From assembly GCF_013201545.1 (NCBI RefSeq), contig NZ_CP053746.1, forward strand, positions 1,887,001-1,951,000: a stretch of DNA of 64,000 nucleotides, in the 5' to 3' direction. This DNA comes from Pseudomonas graminis. GTDB lineage: Bacteria > Pseudomonadota > Gammaproteobacteria > Pseudomonadales > Pseudomonadaceae. A program made the position numbers and the translations under genes. The notes beneath the pieces were generated by a model, which was given only the letters and a program-made list of their open reading frames with translations, was not told the DNA's origin and did no database searches. This document shows, piece after piece, positions 48,690-57,686 of the stretch. How positions within the stretch are numbered: position 1 is the first letter of the stretch; every line of letters starts with the position of its first letter.

Positions 48690-49381
48690 GACGCGCTCCT
48701 TGCAAAGCCCACAGAAGCGCGCTTCTCCAGCCATGCCAGGCCGATCATCGACAGCGCGGTCATGCACAGGTACATCAGCGCCGCGACCATATAGAAGGTA
48801 AAAGGCTGCTTGGTGGACGTGACGGCGATCTGCGCGTGACGCATGACCTCCTCAAGGCCGATGACCGACACCAGCGCGGTGTCCTTCATCAGGATCATGA
48901 ACAGGTTGCCCAGCCCCGGCAGCGCGATGCGCCACATCTGCGGCATCACCAGCTTGAAGAAGATGCGCGAGCGCGACATGCCCAGCGCCAGCCCGGCCTC
49001 GCGGTGGCCTTTGGGGATCGAGAGCATGGCGCCGCGAAACACCTCGGTTGCGTACGCGCCGAAGCACAGGCCCAGGGCAATGACGCCAGCCGCGAACGCA
49101 CTCAGCGACAGATTGGGAATATCGAACAGCTTGCCGATCGCCCGCATCGAGCTGACCGTGCCGAAGTAGATCAGCAATACCCATAGCAATTCAGGGATGC
49201 CGCGCACCAGCGTGGAGTAGGTGCCACCCAGCCACTGCAAGGCCCGATTCGGCGAAGTCTTCGCCAGCGCCCCGAGCAGGCCGAGGACCAATCCCAGGCA
49301 GAGGGCCGACAGCGCAAGTTGAAGTGTCATCAGCATGCCGGCGGCCAGGGCCGGGCCGAATCCATAGAGATCGAAGTTCAT
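48686..49381 (-). CDS. hisQ: HisQ-like permease of the same ABC transporter
   Basis: Second permease, 231 residues (MNFDLYGFGPALAAGMLMTL), with EAA loop GHREAGLALGMSRSRIFFKL. Separated from the binding-protein gene by 67 bases and translationally coupled to hisM. Confidence 0.92.
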   Translation of the reverse strand: MNFDLYGFGPALAAGMLMTLQLALSALCLGLVLGLLGALAKTSPNRALQWLGGTYSTLVRGIPELLWVLLIYFGTVSSMRAIGKLFDIPNLSLSAFAAGVIALGLCFGAYATEVFRGAMLSIPKGHREAGLALGMSRSRIFFKLVMPQMWRIALPGLGNLFMILMKDTALVSVIGLEEVMRHAQIAVTSTKQPFTFYMVAALMYLCMTALSMIGLAWLEKRASVGFARSAS

Positions 49382-49448
49382 GGCGTTGTTTGTCTAGAGG
49401 GCAGGCGCTGCTGCCTGTAAAGGCAGGCAACAGCGCGGGTCAGGCAGG

Positions 49449-50213
49449 TCAGAGGATGCTGAACGGGAAGTACTTGTCGTTGATCTTCTTGTAGGTGCCG
49501 TCGGCGATGATTTCTTTCAGTGCTTCGCTCAGCTTGTCGCGCAGCGGGTCGCCTTTGCGCACCGCGATGCCGATCTTGTCGTCAACAGGAAGCGCGTCGC
49601 CTTTGAACTCGAAGCTCTGGCCTTCCTTGCCTTTCAGCCACTCATAGCTGGCGTATTTGTCGCCGAGCAGTGCGTCGAGGCGGCCCGAGGCCAGGTCGAG
49701 AAAGGCGTTTTCCTGGGAGTCGTACAGCTTGACGGTCACGTCGTCGCCCCAGTTGTCTTCCAGCCACGAGCCGGAAAGCGTCGCACGCTGTGCGCCGATG
49801 GTCTTGCCCTTCAGCGTTTCCTTGATGGCGGCCAGGTCGCCGCTGAGGTTGGTGGTTTTTGGCGCGACGAACTGCAGCTTGTTGGAGTAGTACGGAATAG
49901 TGAAATCCACGGCCTGCTTGCGTTCGTCGGTGATCGACATCGACGAGATCAGGAAGTCGAACTTCTCCGCGTTGAGCGCTGGAATGATGCCGTCCCAATC
50001 GGAGGTGACGGTTTCACAGGTCACTTTCATCTTGGCGCACAGGGCGTTGCCGATTTCCACGTCGAAGCCCACAACCTGACCGCTGGCGTCCTTGTTGTTG
50101 AACGGGGGATAGGCGCCCTCGATGCCCATTTTCAGGGTCTCGGCAGCAAAGGCGCTGGAGGCCATGGCGAGGGTGGCGGCAGCGGCCAACAGAATAGTTC
50201 TCAGGGTCTGCAT
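49449..50213 (-). CDS. hisJ: Periplasmic Lys/Arg/Orn/His-binding protein
   Basis: A 254-residue binding protein of the ArgT/HisJ/AotJ group. Start at 50213 (MQTLRTILLAAAATLAMASSAFA), a signal peptide cut near AFA-AET. The ligand-binding features GIEGAYPPFNNKDASGQVVGFD, two cysteines (NALCAKMKVTCET, the family disulfide) and SSMSITDERKQAVDFT are intact. Follows the ATPase gene by 13 bases. Confidence 0.93.
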   Translation of the reverse strand: MQTLRTILLAAAATLAMASSAFAAETLKMGIEGAYPPFNNKDASGQVVGFDVEIGNALCAKMKVTCETVTSDWDGIIPALNAEKFDFLISSMSITDERKQAVDFTIPYYSNKLQFVAPKTTNLSGDLAAIKETLKGKTIGAQRATLSGSWLEDNWGDDVTVKLYDSQENAFLDLASGRLDALLGDKYASYEWLKGKEGQSFEFKGDALPVDDKIGIAVRKGDPLRDKLSEALKEIIADGTYKKINDKYFPFSIL

Positions 50214-50226
50214 CGATGTTGCTCCG

Positions 50227-51000
50227 TTAGCGATTGCTGGACATGAATTGTTTGCAGCGCGCCGACCGCGGGTCATCGAAGACTTGGTCTGGCGATCCTT
50301 GTTCTTCTACCAGCCCTTGGTGCAGGAAAACCACTTCGCTGGACACCTGCCGGGCGAAATTCATTTCGTGGGTCACCATCAGCATGGTCCGGCCTTCTTC
50401 GGCCAGGCCACGAATAACGCTAAGTACTTCCTGCACCATCTCGGGATCGAGGGCAGAGGTAGGTTCATCGAACAGAATGACCCTGGGCTGCATCGCGAGC
50501 GTGCGCGCAATGGCGGCACGTTGTTGCTGGCCGCCCGACAACTGCGCCGGATAGGCATGACGCTTGTCGGCGATCCCCACTTTGGCCAACAGCGCTTCGG
50601 CGACTTCAGTGGCCTCGGCTTTGCTTTGCCCCAGCACGCGGCGCGGCGCCTCGGTGATGTTATCGAGGACGGTCATGTGCGGCCAGAGATTGAAATTCTG
50701 AAAGACAAAACCGATCTCGCTGCGCAGGCGGTTGATCTGACGGTTGTCGGCGGCGATCAGTTCACCTTTGCGGGTGGCTTTGAGCTTGAGCTCTTCCCCG
50801 GCAATGAGAATCTGCCCTTGATGGGGGTTCTCCAGCAAATTGATGCAGCGCAGCAGCGTCGACTTGCCTGAGCCAGAGGAACCCAGAATCGAAATCACGT
50901 CGCCATCGCGCGCACTCAGCGAGATGCCCTTGAGCACGTCGAGTTGGCCGTAGCGTTTGTGCAGATTGCGGATCTCCAGGGCGGGCGTGGCCTCGGCCAT
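50227..51000 (-). CDS. hisP: HisP-like ATPase of the amino-acid ABC transporter
   Basis: ATP-binding subunit, 257 residues, start at 51000 (MAEATPALEIRNLHKRYGQL). Walker A ILGSSGSGKSTLL, Q-loop VFQNFNLWPHMTV, signature LSGGQQQR, Walker B VILFDEPTSALDP, H-loop MLMVTHEM. First gene of the operon hisP-hisJ-hisQ-hisM on the minus strand, an order in which the ATPase leads. The upstream 494-base gap carries its promoter. Confidence 0.95.
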   Translation of the reverse strand: MAEATPALEIRNLHKRYGQLDVLKGISLSARDGDVISILGSSGSGKSTLLRCINLLENPHQGQILIAGEELKLKATRKGELIAADNRQINRLRSEIGFVFQNFNLWPHMTVLDNITEAPRRVLGQSKAEATEVAEALLAKVGIADKRHAYPAQLSGGQQQRAAIARTLAMQPRVILFDEPTSALDPEMVQEVLSVIRGLAEEGRTMLMVTHEMNFARQVSSEVVFLHQGLVEEQGSPDQVFDDPRSARCKQFMSSNR

Positions 51001-51494
51001 GTTCAGTCCTCGTGTGTTCGGTGGGCTCATCGGGTTGGCCCAGCTGGACACAACCTGGCGGTCGCACAGTCGTGCGGCGCGAGCTTCATAAGGATGAGCT
51101 TGATGAGCGCTGGCGTTGAATGCCGTTGCGCAAAAAGGGCGCGATGGTGCCAGCTTTACCCGCCGTGGGGAAGGGTGTTTCGGCCATGCAGGCGATTGGC
51201 GGCTGTTCTTGTGCGCTTATTTGGTGCCATTTGGTCCTGAGTGTGTATTTTCGGTGCGGCTAATCGTCACCCTCCTGTTGCTCCAAGTAACGTTTCCTAC
51301 ATGAGTGGCGAATTGCTATTGCATTCATGGACTTGCGGAAATCGTCTGGAGTGGGCGTATCCCGCTGCGACGTCGTATTTGAAACATCTTGGCGTAATTC
51401 TTGCGTAAAAAATAAATAACAGAGCTGTTGTGTTCTCTTTACGAAGAGCCGCTACACGTCCTGATCCGTACAAAATCCTTCTAAGGTTGGTTCC
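51001..51494. promoter_or_regulatory. Divergent promoter region hisP / gabP
   Basis: A 494-base gap with no supported gene. The part toward gabP (51250-51494) is AT-rich, including AAAAAATAAATAAC, and carries the gabP promoter; the part toward hisP is GC-rich. No confident promoter hexamers or sigma-54 sites were found. Confidence 0.45.
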
Positions 51495-52886
51495 ATGAGC
51501 AGTACACCCAACGCTTCAAACCTTGAACAAGGGCTCAAACCGCGGCACATCACGATGCTCTCTATCGCCGGCGTCATCGGCGCCGGCCTCTTCGTCGGCT
51601 CCGGCCACGCGATCGCCGAAGCGGGGCCGGCCGTGCTTCTGGCGTACGGCGCCGCAGGCACACTGGTGGTGCTGGTGATGCGGATGCTGGCGGAAATGGC
51701 TGTCGCTTCGCCTGACACCGGTTCTTTTTCGACCTACGCCGACCGCGCGATCGGGCACTGGGCCGGCTTCACCATCGGTTGGTTGTACTGGTGGTTCTGG
51801 GTGCTGGTCATTCCGCTGGAAGCCAACGCTGCCGCGACGATTCTGCACGCATGGTTCCCGAACGTGGCGATCTGGGCGTTCACACTGGTGATCACTCTGC
51901 TGCTGACCGCGACCAACCTGTTCAGCGTGAAGAACTACGGAGAGTTCGAGTTCTGGTTCGCACTGATCAAAGTGCTCGCGATCATCGGCTTTGTGGTGCT
52001 GGGCATTGCGGCGGTGTTGGGTCTGCTGCCGAACAGCCAAGTCAGCGGCGTCAGTCACCTGTATGACACCCAGGGTTTCCTGCCTAACGGCATGGGTGCA
52101 GTGCTGGCAGCGATGCTGACCACCATGTTCTCGTTCATGGGAACGGAGATCGTCACCATCGCGGCGGCGGAATCGAAGAATCCTGGCCAGCAAATCACCA
52201 AGGCCACCAACTCGGTGATCTGGCGGATCTGCCTGTTCTACCTGCTGTCGATCTTCCTAGTCGTCGCGCTGGTGCCGTGGAACGACAGCCGCTTGGCTGA
52301 CGTGGGTTCGTACCAGACCGTGCTCGACCTGATGGGCATTCCAAACGCTAAGCTGATTGTCGACATCGTCGTGCTGGTCGCCGTGACCAGTTGCCTGAAC
52401 TCGGCGCTGTACACGGCTTCACGCATGCTGTTTTCCCTCGGCAAACGTGGCGACGCGCCTGCTGTTTCCCAGCGCACCACCAAAGCCGGCACGCCTTATT
52501 GGGCGGTGCTGCTGTCGACCGGTGCCGCGTTTGCCGCCGTGTTCGCCAACTACGTCGCACCCGCAGCGGTGTTCGACTTCCTGCTGGCAAGCTCGGGCGC
52601 CATCGCGCTGTTGGTGTACCTGGTGATCGCCGTGTCCCAGCTGCGTATGCGCCGCAAGCGCGAAGCAGAAGGCCAGGCGGTGGACTTCCGCATGTGGCTG
52701 TTCCCCGGCCTGACCTGGACGGTGATCGTGTTCATCGTCGCCGTGCTGACCATCATGCTGTTCCAGGAAGGCCACCGTATGGAAATCATCGCCACCGGGC
52801 TGCTGAGCCTGATGGTCGTGGCAGCAGGCCTGATCGTTTCAAGCCGTCGCAAGGCGGGGAAGGCAGGGAAAGTTGTTTTGAATTGA
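51495..52886 (+). CDS. gabP: GabP, GABA permease
   Basis: Amino-acid permease of the APC superfamily, 463 residues, twelve membrane segments. Characteristic blocks are PRHITMLSIAGVIGAGLFVG, GWLYWWFWVLVIPLEANAAA and TEIVTIAAAESKNP. It matches the GABA permease subgroup; related amino-acid permeases cannot be excluded. AAGGTTGG lies 12 bases upstream of the ATG. A terminator follows. Confidence 0.9.
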   Translation: MSSTPNASNLEQGLKPRHITMLSIAGVIGAGLFVGSGHAIAEAGPAVLLAYGAAGTLVVLVMRMLAEMAVASPDTGSFSTYADRAIGHWAGFTIGWLYWWFWVLVIPLEANAAATILHAWFPNVAIWAFTLVITLLLTATNLFSVKNYGEFEFWFALIKVLAIIGFVVLGIAAVLGLLPNSQVSGVSHLYDTQGFLPNGMGAVLAAMLTTMFSFMGTEIVTIAAAESKNPGQQITKATNSVIWRICLFYLLSIFLVVALVPWNDSRLADVGSYQTVLDLMGIPNAKLIVDIVVLVAVTSCLNSALYTASRMLFSLGKRGDAPAVSQRTTKAGTPYWAVLLSTGAAFAAVFANYVAPAAVFDFLLASSGAIALLVYLVIAVSQLRMRRKREAEGQAVDFRMWLFPGLTWTVIVFIVAVLTIMLFQEGHRMEIIATGLLSLMVVAAGLIVSSRRKAGKAGKVVLN

Positions 52887-52928
52887 TGGGGAAGTGAGTC
52901 GGTTGTGACCGACCGCTGTCGAGAAGCC

Positions 52929-52958
52929 GCTATCAGGGATGATGGCGGTTTTTTTTAT
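52929..52958 (+). terminator. Terminator after gabP
   Basis: Stem CCGCTATC / GATGGCGG (one G-T pair) followed by eight T; it also ends the convergent fic gene region. Confidence 0.88.
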
Positions 52959-54109
52959 GGATTTTCCAAAGGAGCAGGAATAAATCCTTGTTCCCGTAGC
53001 GCCTTGATGACACCCCGTATCAAGTAATTATTGGAAAAACCAATGGTGTATTGCCTTGCGCCTTCATTGATGGGTAAGAGCATCCCCTGAGCAACCAGCT
53101 TTTTGATGAGGTACGTACGTTGAGCGCTATTCAAGTCCGGGACTGCACTTGATAGATCTGCAGATTTCACCAGCCTCGCTTTGATGGCTAGCGCCAGTAC
53201 CAGCTCTTCTGTTTCTGTGATCCATCGCCGTTGGCGAGCGAACGCAATGGCTGGGGTTAAGATATTGCGAGTGAGATATTCATAACGAGTGAGTAAGTCC
53301 ACCTTATTCAGCTCGTCACGAACCCCCTGCAATACGTAGGTGCACCACATTTCTAGCCCTTGGCTGGTTCCAGAATCTGCCGTGCTCAACATTGCGTAAT
53401 AGCGTTCACGGTTGTTGCAAAACACAGCCGTGGGATTTAGCACGCGCCCCCCGGTGCTTACGTTGAAGCCGTATTTCATCAGCAGCGCATAAGTAATGAG
53501 CCGGACTACCCGACCGTTGCCGTTGCCAAAGGGGTGAATCCATCCGAACCGATGATGTGCCAAGGCAACCTTCATGAGGTCATATTTTGGTGAGTCTGCG
53601 TTGTTAACGAACTCGACCAGTTCCTGCATGTAGCCCGAAATCAGAATCGCGTCGGGCGGTAGGTGATCAGACTGAGATATTCGCACTTGGCTTTGACGGT
53701 ACGCACCTGGCGTCTTGTCTCCTTCACGATCCAGATCGAGGACGGTCATCGCATGCAATTCGCGAATGAAATGCTCAGTGAGCGGACTGCCGTGAGTCAC
53801 CCGCTCCTCAATGTAATCCATCGCTTTTTCGATATTGGCGACTTCACGTAGCTGGTCGGTGTCGTCGGTTTTGCCCCCGACTTTGCTGTCGATGTAGTCG
53901 GCAAGGGTTGTGTGATTGCCTTCGATACGCGCCGATCCTAAGCTCTCGAGGGTATGGAAAATGGATTTCAGCTGAAAAAACACTGGGGCAGGAGTGTCGC
54001 CCTCCAGTCGCAGCTTACGCAGGTGTTCCAGCTCGCTCAGCACGTCCACCAGCTCTGAATCGAACGTGGGATTCAGCAGCTTAAGATCGTAGTGAAAGAA
54101 ATTAGGCAT
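52955..54109 (-). CDS. Fic-domain protein, class II with inhibitory motif
   Basis: A 384-residue protein of the Fic/AMP-transferase family. The inhibitory helix motif S-x-x-x-E-G is present near the N-terminus (Ser59 to Gly64, SARIEG), so it is class II (inhibitor in the same chain). The Fic motif is [12 protein letters not shown] at residues 192-203: the metal-coordinating acidic residue of the canonical HxFx(D/E)GNGR is Asn196. A winged-helix-like C-terminal half follows. Base composition is AT-richer than the neighbouring genes. Likely modifies a protein substrate by AMPylation or a related transfer; target unknown. Confidence 0.88.
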   Translation of the reverse strand: MPNFFHYDLKLLNPTFDSELVDVLSELEHLRKLRLEGDTPAPVFFQLKSIFHTLESLGSARIEGNHTTLADYIDSKVGGKTDDTDQLREVANIEKAMDYIEERVTHGSPLTEHFIRELHAMTVLDLDREGDKTPGAYRQSQVRISQSDHLPPDAILISGYMQELVEFVNNADSPKYDLMKVALAHHRFGWIHPFGNGNGRVVRLITYALLMKYGFNVSTGGRVLNPTAVFCNNRERYYAMLSTADSGTSQGLEMWCTYVLQGVRDELNKVDLLTRYEYLTRNILTPAIAFARQRRWITETEELVLALAIKARLVKSADLSSAVPDLNSAQRTYLIKKLVAQGMLLPINEGARQYTIGFSNNYLIRGVIKALREQGFIPAPLENP

Positions 54110-54267
54110 GGAAAACTATCTCGAAGAGCGAATTTCGTTATCTATAAAGTTAGGCGCAAGACGCCCTGATTTAGGAGGCCCTAATGAGGGTCTATGAAAA
54201 GTTATCTCAAATCAAGCTCTGAGCTATCTGTAATCGCCGGCAGATATTCGATGAGCGTTGCCGTCCC

Positions 54268-54810
54268 TTAGCTCATCCTGGCCAGCACCGATTTCCCACG
54301 CACTTGATGCAGTACCACCGCCGCCAGATGCAGCGCCACCAACCCGGCCAACACCGCGCACAGGACGTGGTGCAGCTGATGCAGCTCCAGCAGCGCGATC
54401 TTTGAGTGAATGAGCTGTGGCAGCGGCACCAGCGCCAGCAGCATGACCGGATGGCTCATCATCAGCACCCCAGTAATCAGCACGCCCGCCACCGTCCCGT
54501 AGATCGCCTTGTGCGCAGCGCTCGCCAGTCGCGCCTGGACGTTTTTAGCGGAGTGCCGCCCAGGGGCTCTGATCGCCAGCCACAACCGCCACGCGAAGAA
54601 CGGAATAAACAGACTGGTCAGTTGGGGGTTGAACGACTCAACCCACAGCCGAAACGGGTCGTTCTGATCCAGCAATGCCACGCCGAAGCCGCTAAACGTC
54701 GCCCACAGGATGACGGCAGCAGACAACCAATGCAGGACAATTCGGGTTCGGGAGTAAGCGCTCGTTTCGCCTGGTATGGGTTCAGGCGAAGGAGTGTTTG
54801 GAAGTGTCAA
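54268..54810 (-). CDS. Cytochrome b561-family protein
   Basis: A 180-residue membrane protein with four transmembrane segments and histidine haem ligands (RIVLHWLSAAV, SAAHKAIYGT, HQLHHVLCAV, HLAAVVLHQV). Bacterial b561 proteins shuttle electrons at the inner membrane, often to superoxide or quinones. Stands alone. Confidence 0.9.
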   Translation of the reverse strand: MTLPNTPSPEPIPGETSAYSRTRIVLHWLSAAVILWATFSGFGVALLDQNDPFRLWVESFNPQLTSLFIPFFAWRLWLAIRAPGRHSAKNVQARLASAAHKAIYGTVAGVLITGVLMMSHPVMLLALVPLPQLIHSKIALLELHQLHHVLCAVLAGLVALHLAAVVLHQVRGKSVLARMS

Positions 54811-54900
54811 AACGGCCAGCCTTTAGTTGAGAAGGAGTTGCATTCTCGTAATGGCGCAAAGCTACCGTTTTGACCGGGGTCATGTAAATCAAAAAACGTT

Positions 54901-55395
54901 TTAAGAACGCCCGCCTGCACCTTTCGCGTTCTTTTTCTGCAGGATCACGGACGCTTCGTTGTAGGCAGTCTGGAAGGCATCGCTGCCGATCCATTCAATG
55001 GACGCGTCTTCATCTTCCTCGTGGAAGAGCCCGCGGTAGGTGATCAGCAGGCCCATCATGAAGTCGGTTGCCGGCTCTTCGTCTTCTTCGGCGATCACCA
55101 GCTCCAGCACCGGGTATTGCAGGAAGACTACGCACAGCGCCAGCAGGCTTATCGATTCTGCCTGCTTCATTGCTTCGAACAGGTCGTGGAAGTCCGCCGG
55201 GTCGAAACCGTTCTCTTCGATGTCTTTGAAATCGAACGTGCTCAGGTCGATTTCTACGTCATCGAATGGCTCGTTGACGAAAGCGTGGTTGAGCACCGGG
55301 TGAATGACGCTCGGCCGGGCCTTGCCGGAGCGGTTCTGCTTGGCCTTGGCCTTTGCACGCTGGGCGCGTTTTTGCTGTTTGTCGGGGGAGGCCAT
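54901..55395 (-). CDS. Acidic protein of unknown function, paralogue A
   Basis: A 164-residue protein starting at 55395 (MASPDKQQKRAQRAKAKAKQ), a basic head resembling a nucleic-acid- or ribosome-binding tail, then a strongly acidic body with DVEIDLSTFDFKDIEE and EEDEEPATDFMM, and a hydrophobic helix LLALCVVFLQYPVLELV. It begins with the same residues as the next gene (KQQKRA...AK.KAK), so they are tandem paralogues. I do not recognise the family. The longer frame to 55569 overlaps paralogue B. Confidence 0.68.
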   Translation of the reverse strand: MASPDKQQKRAQRAKAKAKQNRSGKARPSVIHPVLNHAFVNEPFDDVEIDLSTFDFKDIEENGFDPADFHDLFEAMKQAESISLLALCVVFLQYPVLELVIAEEDEEPATDFMMGLLITYRGLFHEEDEDASIEWIGSDAFQTAYNEASVILQKKNAKGAGGRS

Positions 55396-55459
55396 GACGG
55401 CGGTTCCTTGTGCGGTGCAGCCATTCGCATGGCCCAGGATCATCGGGCGCGTATTGTAT

Positions 55460-56119
55460 TCAGTCTTGAGCCGGTTCGTCGTGCTTGTTGCGGTCGATCC
55501 CCAGCATCTCCATCGTGGATTCCATCTCGATCTCGCTGAGAATGGCGCGGAACGCCTCATAGAAATCATCGTCGTGGATGCGCGCCCTGACGGTCGCCTT
55601 ATCCAGTCCGTGGGCCCACATCATGTAGGCGCCCAGCGTGTTCACCAGAACGTCGAGGTAGTCGTCGAAATCGAAGTCGTAGAAGGCGTGTGCGGCTATC
55701 GGACCTTTGGCAAAGGCATCGAGCAAATCCAGGAACCCTTTCTGCTCGGCAAACTTGAGCACTTCGTAATGCGCGAGTCGCTGCTCCTGAGACGGCTCTG
55801 GCGCAGGGGACTGATAGACCTCCGCCAATAGCATTTCGTCCTCAGTGATCGACATCCCGATGTCCTCGCCCCTGATCATCGCCGCCATCGCCTCCCGCTC
55901 TTCCTCGTCCATTGTTTCGAGGATGTCGGGCTCTACGAAATTCTTGAGCAGGGTATCGTCGTCGAGCAGCGATGTTTCGTCGTCCGAGAAGAAATCAGGC
56001 ATGAAGTAATCCGGGACGATCGGGCTGGGCGTCTGCGGGTGCTGGCGAGCGACCCGCTGCTCTTTGGCTTTGGTCTTGGCGCGCTTGGCTCGTTTCTGTT
56101 GCTTGCTGACAGATGCCAT
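55460..56119 (-). CDS. Acidic protein of unknown function, paralogue B
   Basis: A 219-residue protein starting at 56119 (MASVSKQQKRAKRAKTKAKE). It has a basic head like paralogue A, then a long acidic body (FFSDDETSLLDDDTLLKNFV, MDEEEREAMAA). Both are on the minus strand with 64 bases between them. The shared head and similar composition suggest duplication. Function unknown. Confidence 0.68.
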   Translation of the reverse strand: MASVSKQQKRAKRAKTKAKEQRVARQHPQTPSPIVPDYFMPDFFSDDETSLLDDDTLLKNFVEPDILETMDEEEREAMAAMIRGEDIGMSITEDEMLLAEVYQSPAPEPSQEQRLAHYEVLKFAEQKGFLDLLDAFAKGPIAAHAFYDFDFDDYLDVLVNTLGAYMMWAHGLDKATVRARIHDDDFYEAFRAILSEIEMESTMEMLGIDRNKHDEPAQD

Positions 56120-56275
56120 CACGAAGTCCTCTAGTCGGCTCAAGCCTGCAATGTTAATAAATCACGCCCAATAAAAACCCCTGAATATTTCGATGCAGGG
56201 GTTTTTCGGTATTTATGGTGCCCGGAGACGGAGTTGCAAGGGGTAGGTCTGATGCGGGGTTACATTTTCAATTGC

Positions 56276-56668
56276 TCAAAATTCCCCGGCGCTGAAAATT
56301 TCCAGGCCACCTTGAATGCTGCACCGCCGGATACTTAGTTCTGCCTGCCGAATGATGGCAGGCCACCATCGGACAAGATTTTCGGCCTTACTCCAGTGGG
56401 TCGTTTGACCCCATTGCCTCGCGAGACAGAAAACCGGGAGTCCGCACTCTCTGAAGGCCTGCCGCTCGGCGTTTCCCTTGGAGAACTTGTCTTGCGACAC
56501 CACGGCCCACCCGCCTTCGGCAGTGAGGTCGGTAATCCAGTGGATGTCACTTGTGTCCGCTGGGAACCTGTCCCTGAGCGAGACGACGACATGGCCTTCG
56601 CCGCTGCAAAGCTCGTGCAAGGCTCTGGCAATGGACGGTGGAAGATTGTTATCGATCAGAAAATTCAA
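56276..56668 (-). CDS. PIN-like toxin (DUF5615/Mut7-C type)
   Basis: A 130-residue protein. FLIDNNLPPSIARALHEL and GHVVVSLRDRFPADTSDIHWI, then WAVVSQDKFSKG, match the PIN-like fold of the DUF5615 family (three conserved acidic residues for metal binding). It overlaps the DUF433-type gene upstream by four bases, the normal order for such toxin-antitoxin pairs (antitoxin first). A ribonuclease toxin is the expected activity. Confidence 0.8.
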   Translation of the reverse strand: MNFLIDNNLPPSIARALHELCSGEGHVVVSLRDRFPADTSDIHWITDLTAEGGWAVVSQDKFSKGNAERQAFRECGLPVFCLARQWGQTTHWSKAENLVRWWPAIIRQAELSIRRCSIQGGLEIFSAGEF

Positions 56669-57357
56669 GCAGCAATCCTGTGCTCGTAGGTCACCGCAGC
56701 GTCCACTGCCGCGGTCGGAATTTCGAAAATCACAGACACACGTTTTGCATCCTGGCCTTCAGCCAGGTAAGCCTGATAAATCGACGCGGTATCGACACCA
56801 GTGGAGGAGAGCACCGGTTTTCCAAAGTTACGGTGCGGGTCGAGCACAATTGCCTTGCTGCGCTTGACCGGATACCAACGCTGCGCCTTTCCCTCACCCG
56901 TATAGTCAATGCCTTCATACAGTGCAGGCGCGATGACTTGCCTGAATGCGTACTGACGTTTCGCCAGATCCAGGATCGCCTCATCGCCGGTCTCATCAAA
57001 CACGGTGGCGAATATGCTCCTGCCGTCAGTCTGGAATCTTCTGCAGGTGAACGGATAGTGCAGGTTAAAAATTTCCTTGGCTTGCCTGGATGCTGCGCGA
57101 ATAGCTTGAAGGCTTACGGCATGTTTTCGGAAGGCATGGACAAATCTGATCTCAAGCAGGTCGTGGAAGCCAAGCAGCTTCTCGTCGTTGACGCCTAGCT
57201 CAGGTAGCCACAGGCCAGAGTGATCCACACCATCTACCTTGTATCCGAAGAGCCATCGGCGGATGTCTTTGGCGGCAATACCCGTGTAGAGGGCTGCTTC
57301 TGAAGGCGTGTATACGCCGACTCCAATGAGGCGGCTGGACGTTTCGATAGTCTTCAT
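56665..57357 (-). CDS. DUF433-domain antitoxin with MerR-like HTH
   Basis: A 230-residue protein starting at 57357 (MKTIETSSRLIGVGVYTPSE) with GGGAGGT five bases upstream. N-terminal half has a MerR-like helix-turn-helix (YTPSEAALYTGIAAKDIRRW), the C-terminal 65 residues are DUF433 (HRNFGKPVLSSTGVDTASIY...). It is longer than the ordinary stand-alone DUF433 antitoxin (about 75-110 residues), so the HTH is fused. Partner of the downstream PIN-like gene; autoregulation is likely. Confidence 0.8.
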   Translation of the reverse strand: MKTIETSSRLIGVGVYTPSEAALYTGIAAKDIRRWLFGYKVDGVDHSGLWLPELGVNDEKLLGFHDLLEIRFVHAFRKHAVSLQAIRAASRQAKEIFNLHYPFTCRRFQTDGRSIFATVFDETGDEAILDLAKRQYAFRQVIAPALYEGIDYTGEGKAQRWYPVKRSKAIVLDPHRNFGKPVLSSTGVDTASIYQAYLAEGQDAKRVSVIFEIPTAAVDAAVTYEHRIAA

Positions 57358-57686
57358 GCACACCTCCCGTGTCCGTGGTTGCTCAAAAAATGCATTCTGA
57401 GGTTGCTCAGAGTCTCGTTCAACTGATCTTGGGCGAGCGCTCAGGGGAAAATTGTAAAAAACCGGTGCGTGGCGAATAGGAATCCCTTGTGGCTGTCCAT
57501 CCCGGCGCTGGCCACCCGCCAGTAGTTCTAGCTCATCAAGATTTATCCATGGCAGCCGATGTGTGGGTATGAGCATCCCGCTGGACATACTCTGAGTTGA
57601 ATCTTCCTAGCCCAGTCCAGCACCTTTGTTTTAGTCCTGCTCGATGCATCTCCGAGAGGCTACTTCACTCACTTGAGATTGAATCC
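57358..57686. promoter_or_regulatory. Divergent region between the TA module and glycine-zipper copy 2
   Basis: A 329-base gap with promoters for both directions; besides the repeats at 57377-57409 no other element was recognised. Confidence 0.4.
57377..57409 (-). promoter_or_regulatory. Direct repeats upstream of the toxin-antitoxin operon
   Basis: GGTTGCTCA occurs at 57377 and again at 57401 (24 bases apart), 20-52 bases upstream of the antitoxin ATG. They could bind the MerR-type HTH of the antitoxin. Confidence 0.45.

Noticed and set aside
51116..51304. 62-residue frame upstream of gabP
   Set aside because: No ribosome site and no coherent composition; lies in a promoter region.
51303..51325. 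Possible sigma-54 promoter (TGGCGAATTGCTATTGC) upstream of gabP
   Set aside because: The GG-to-GC spacing is two bases too long for a -24/-12 element.
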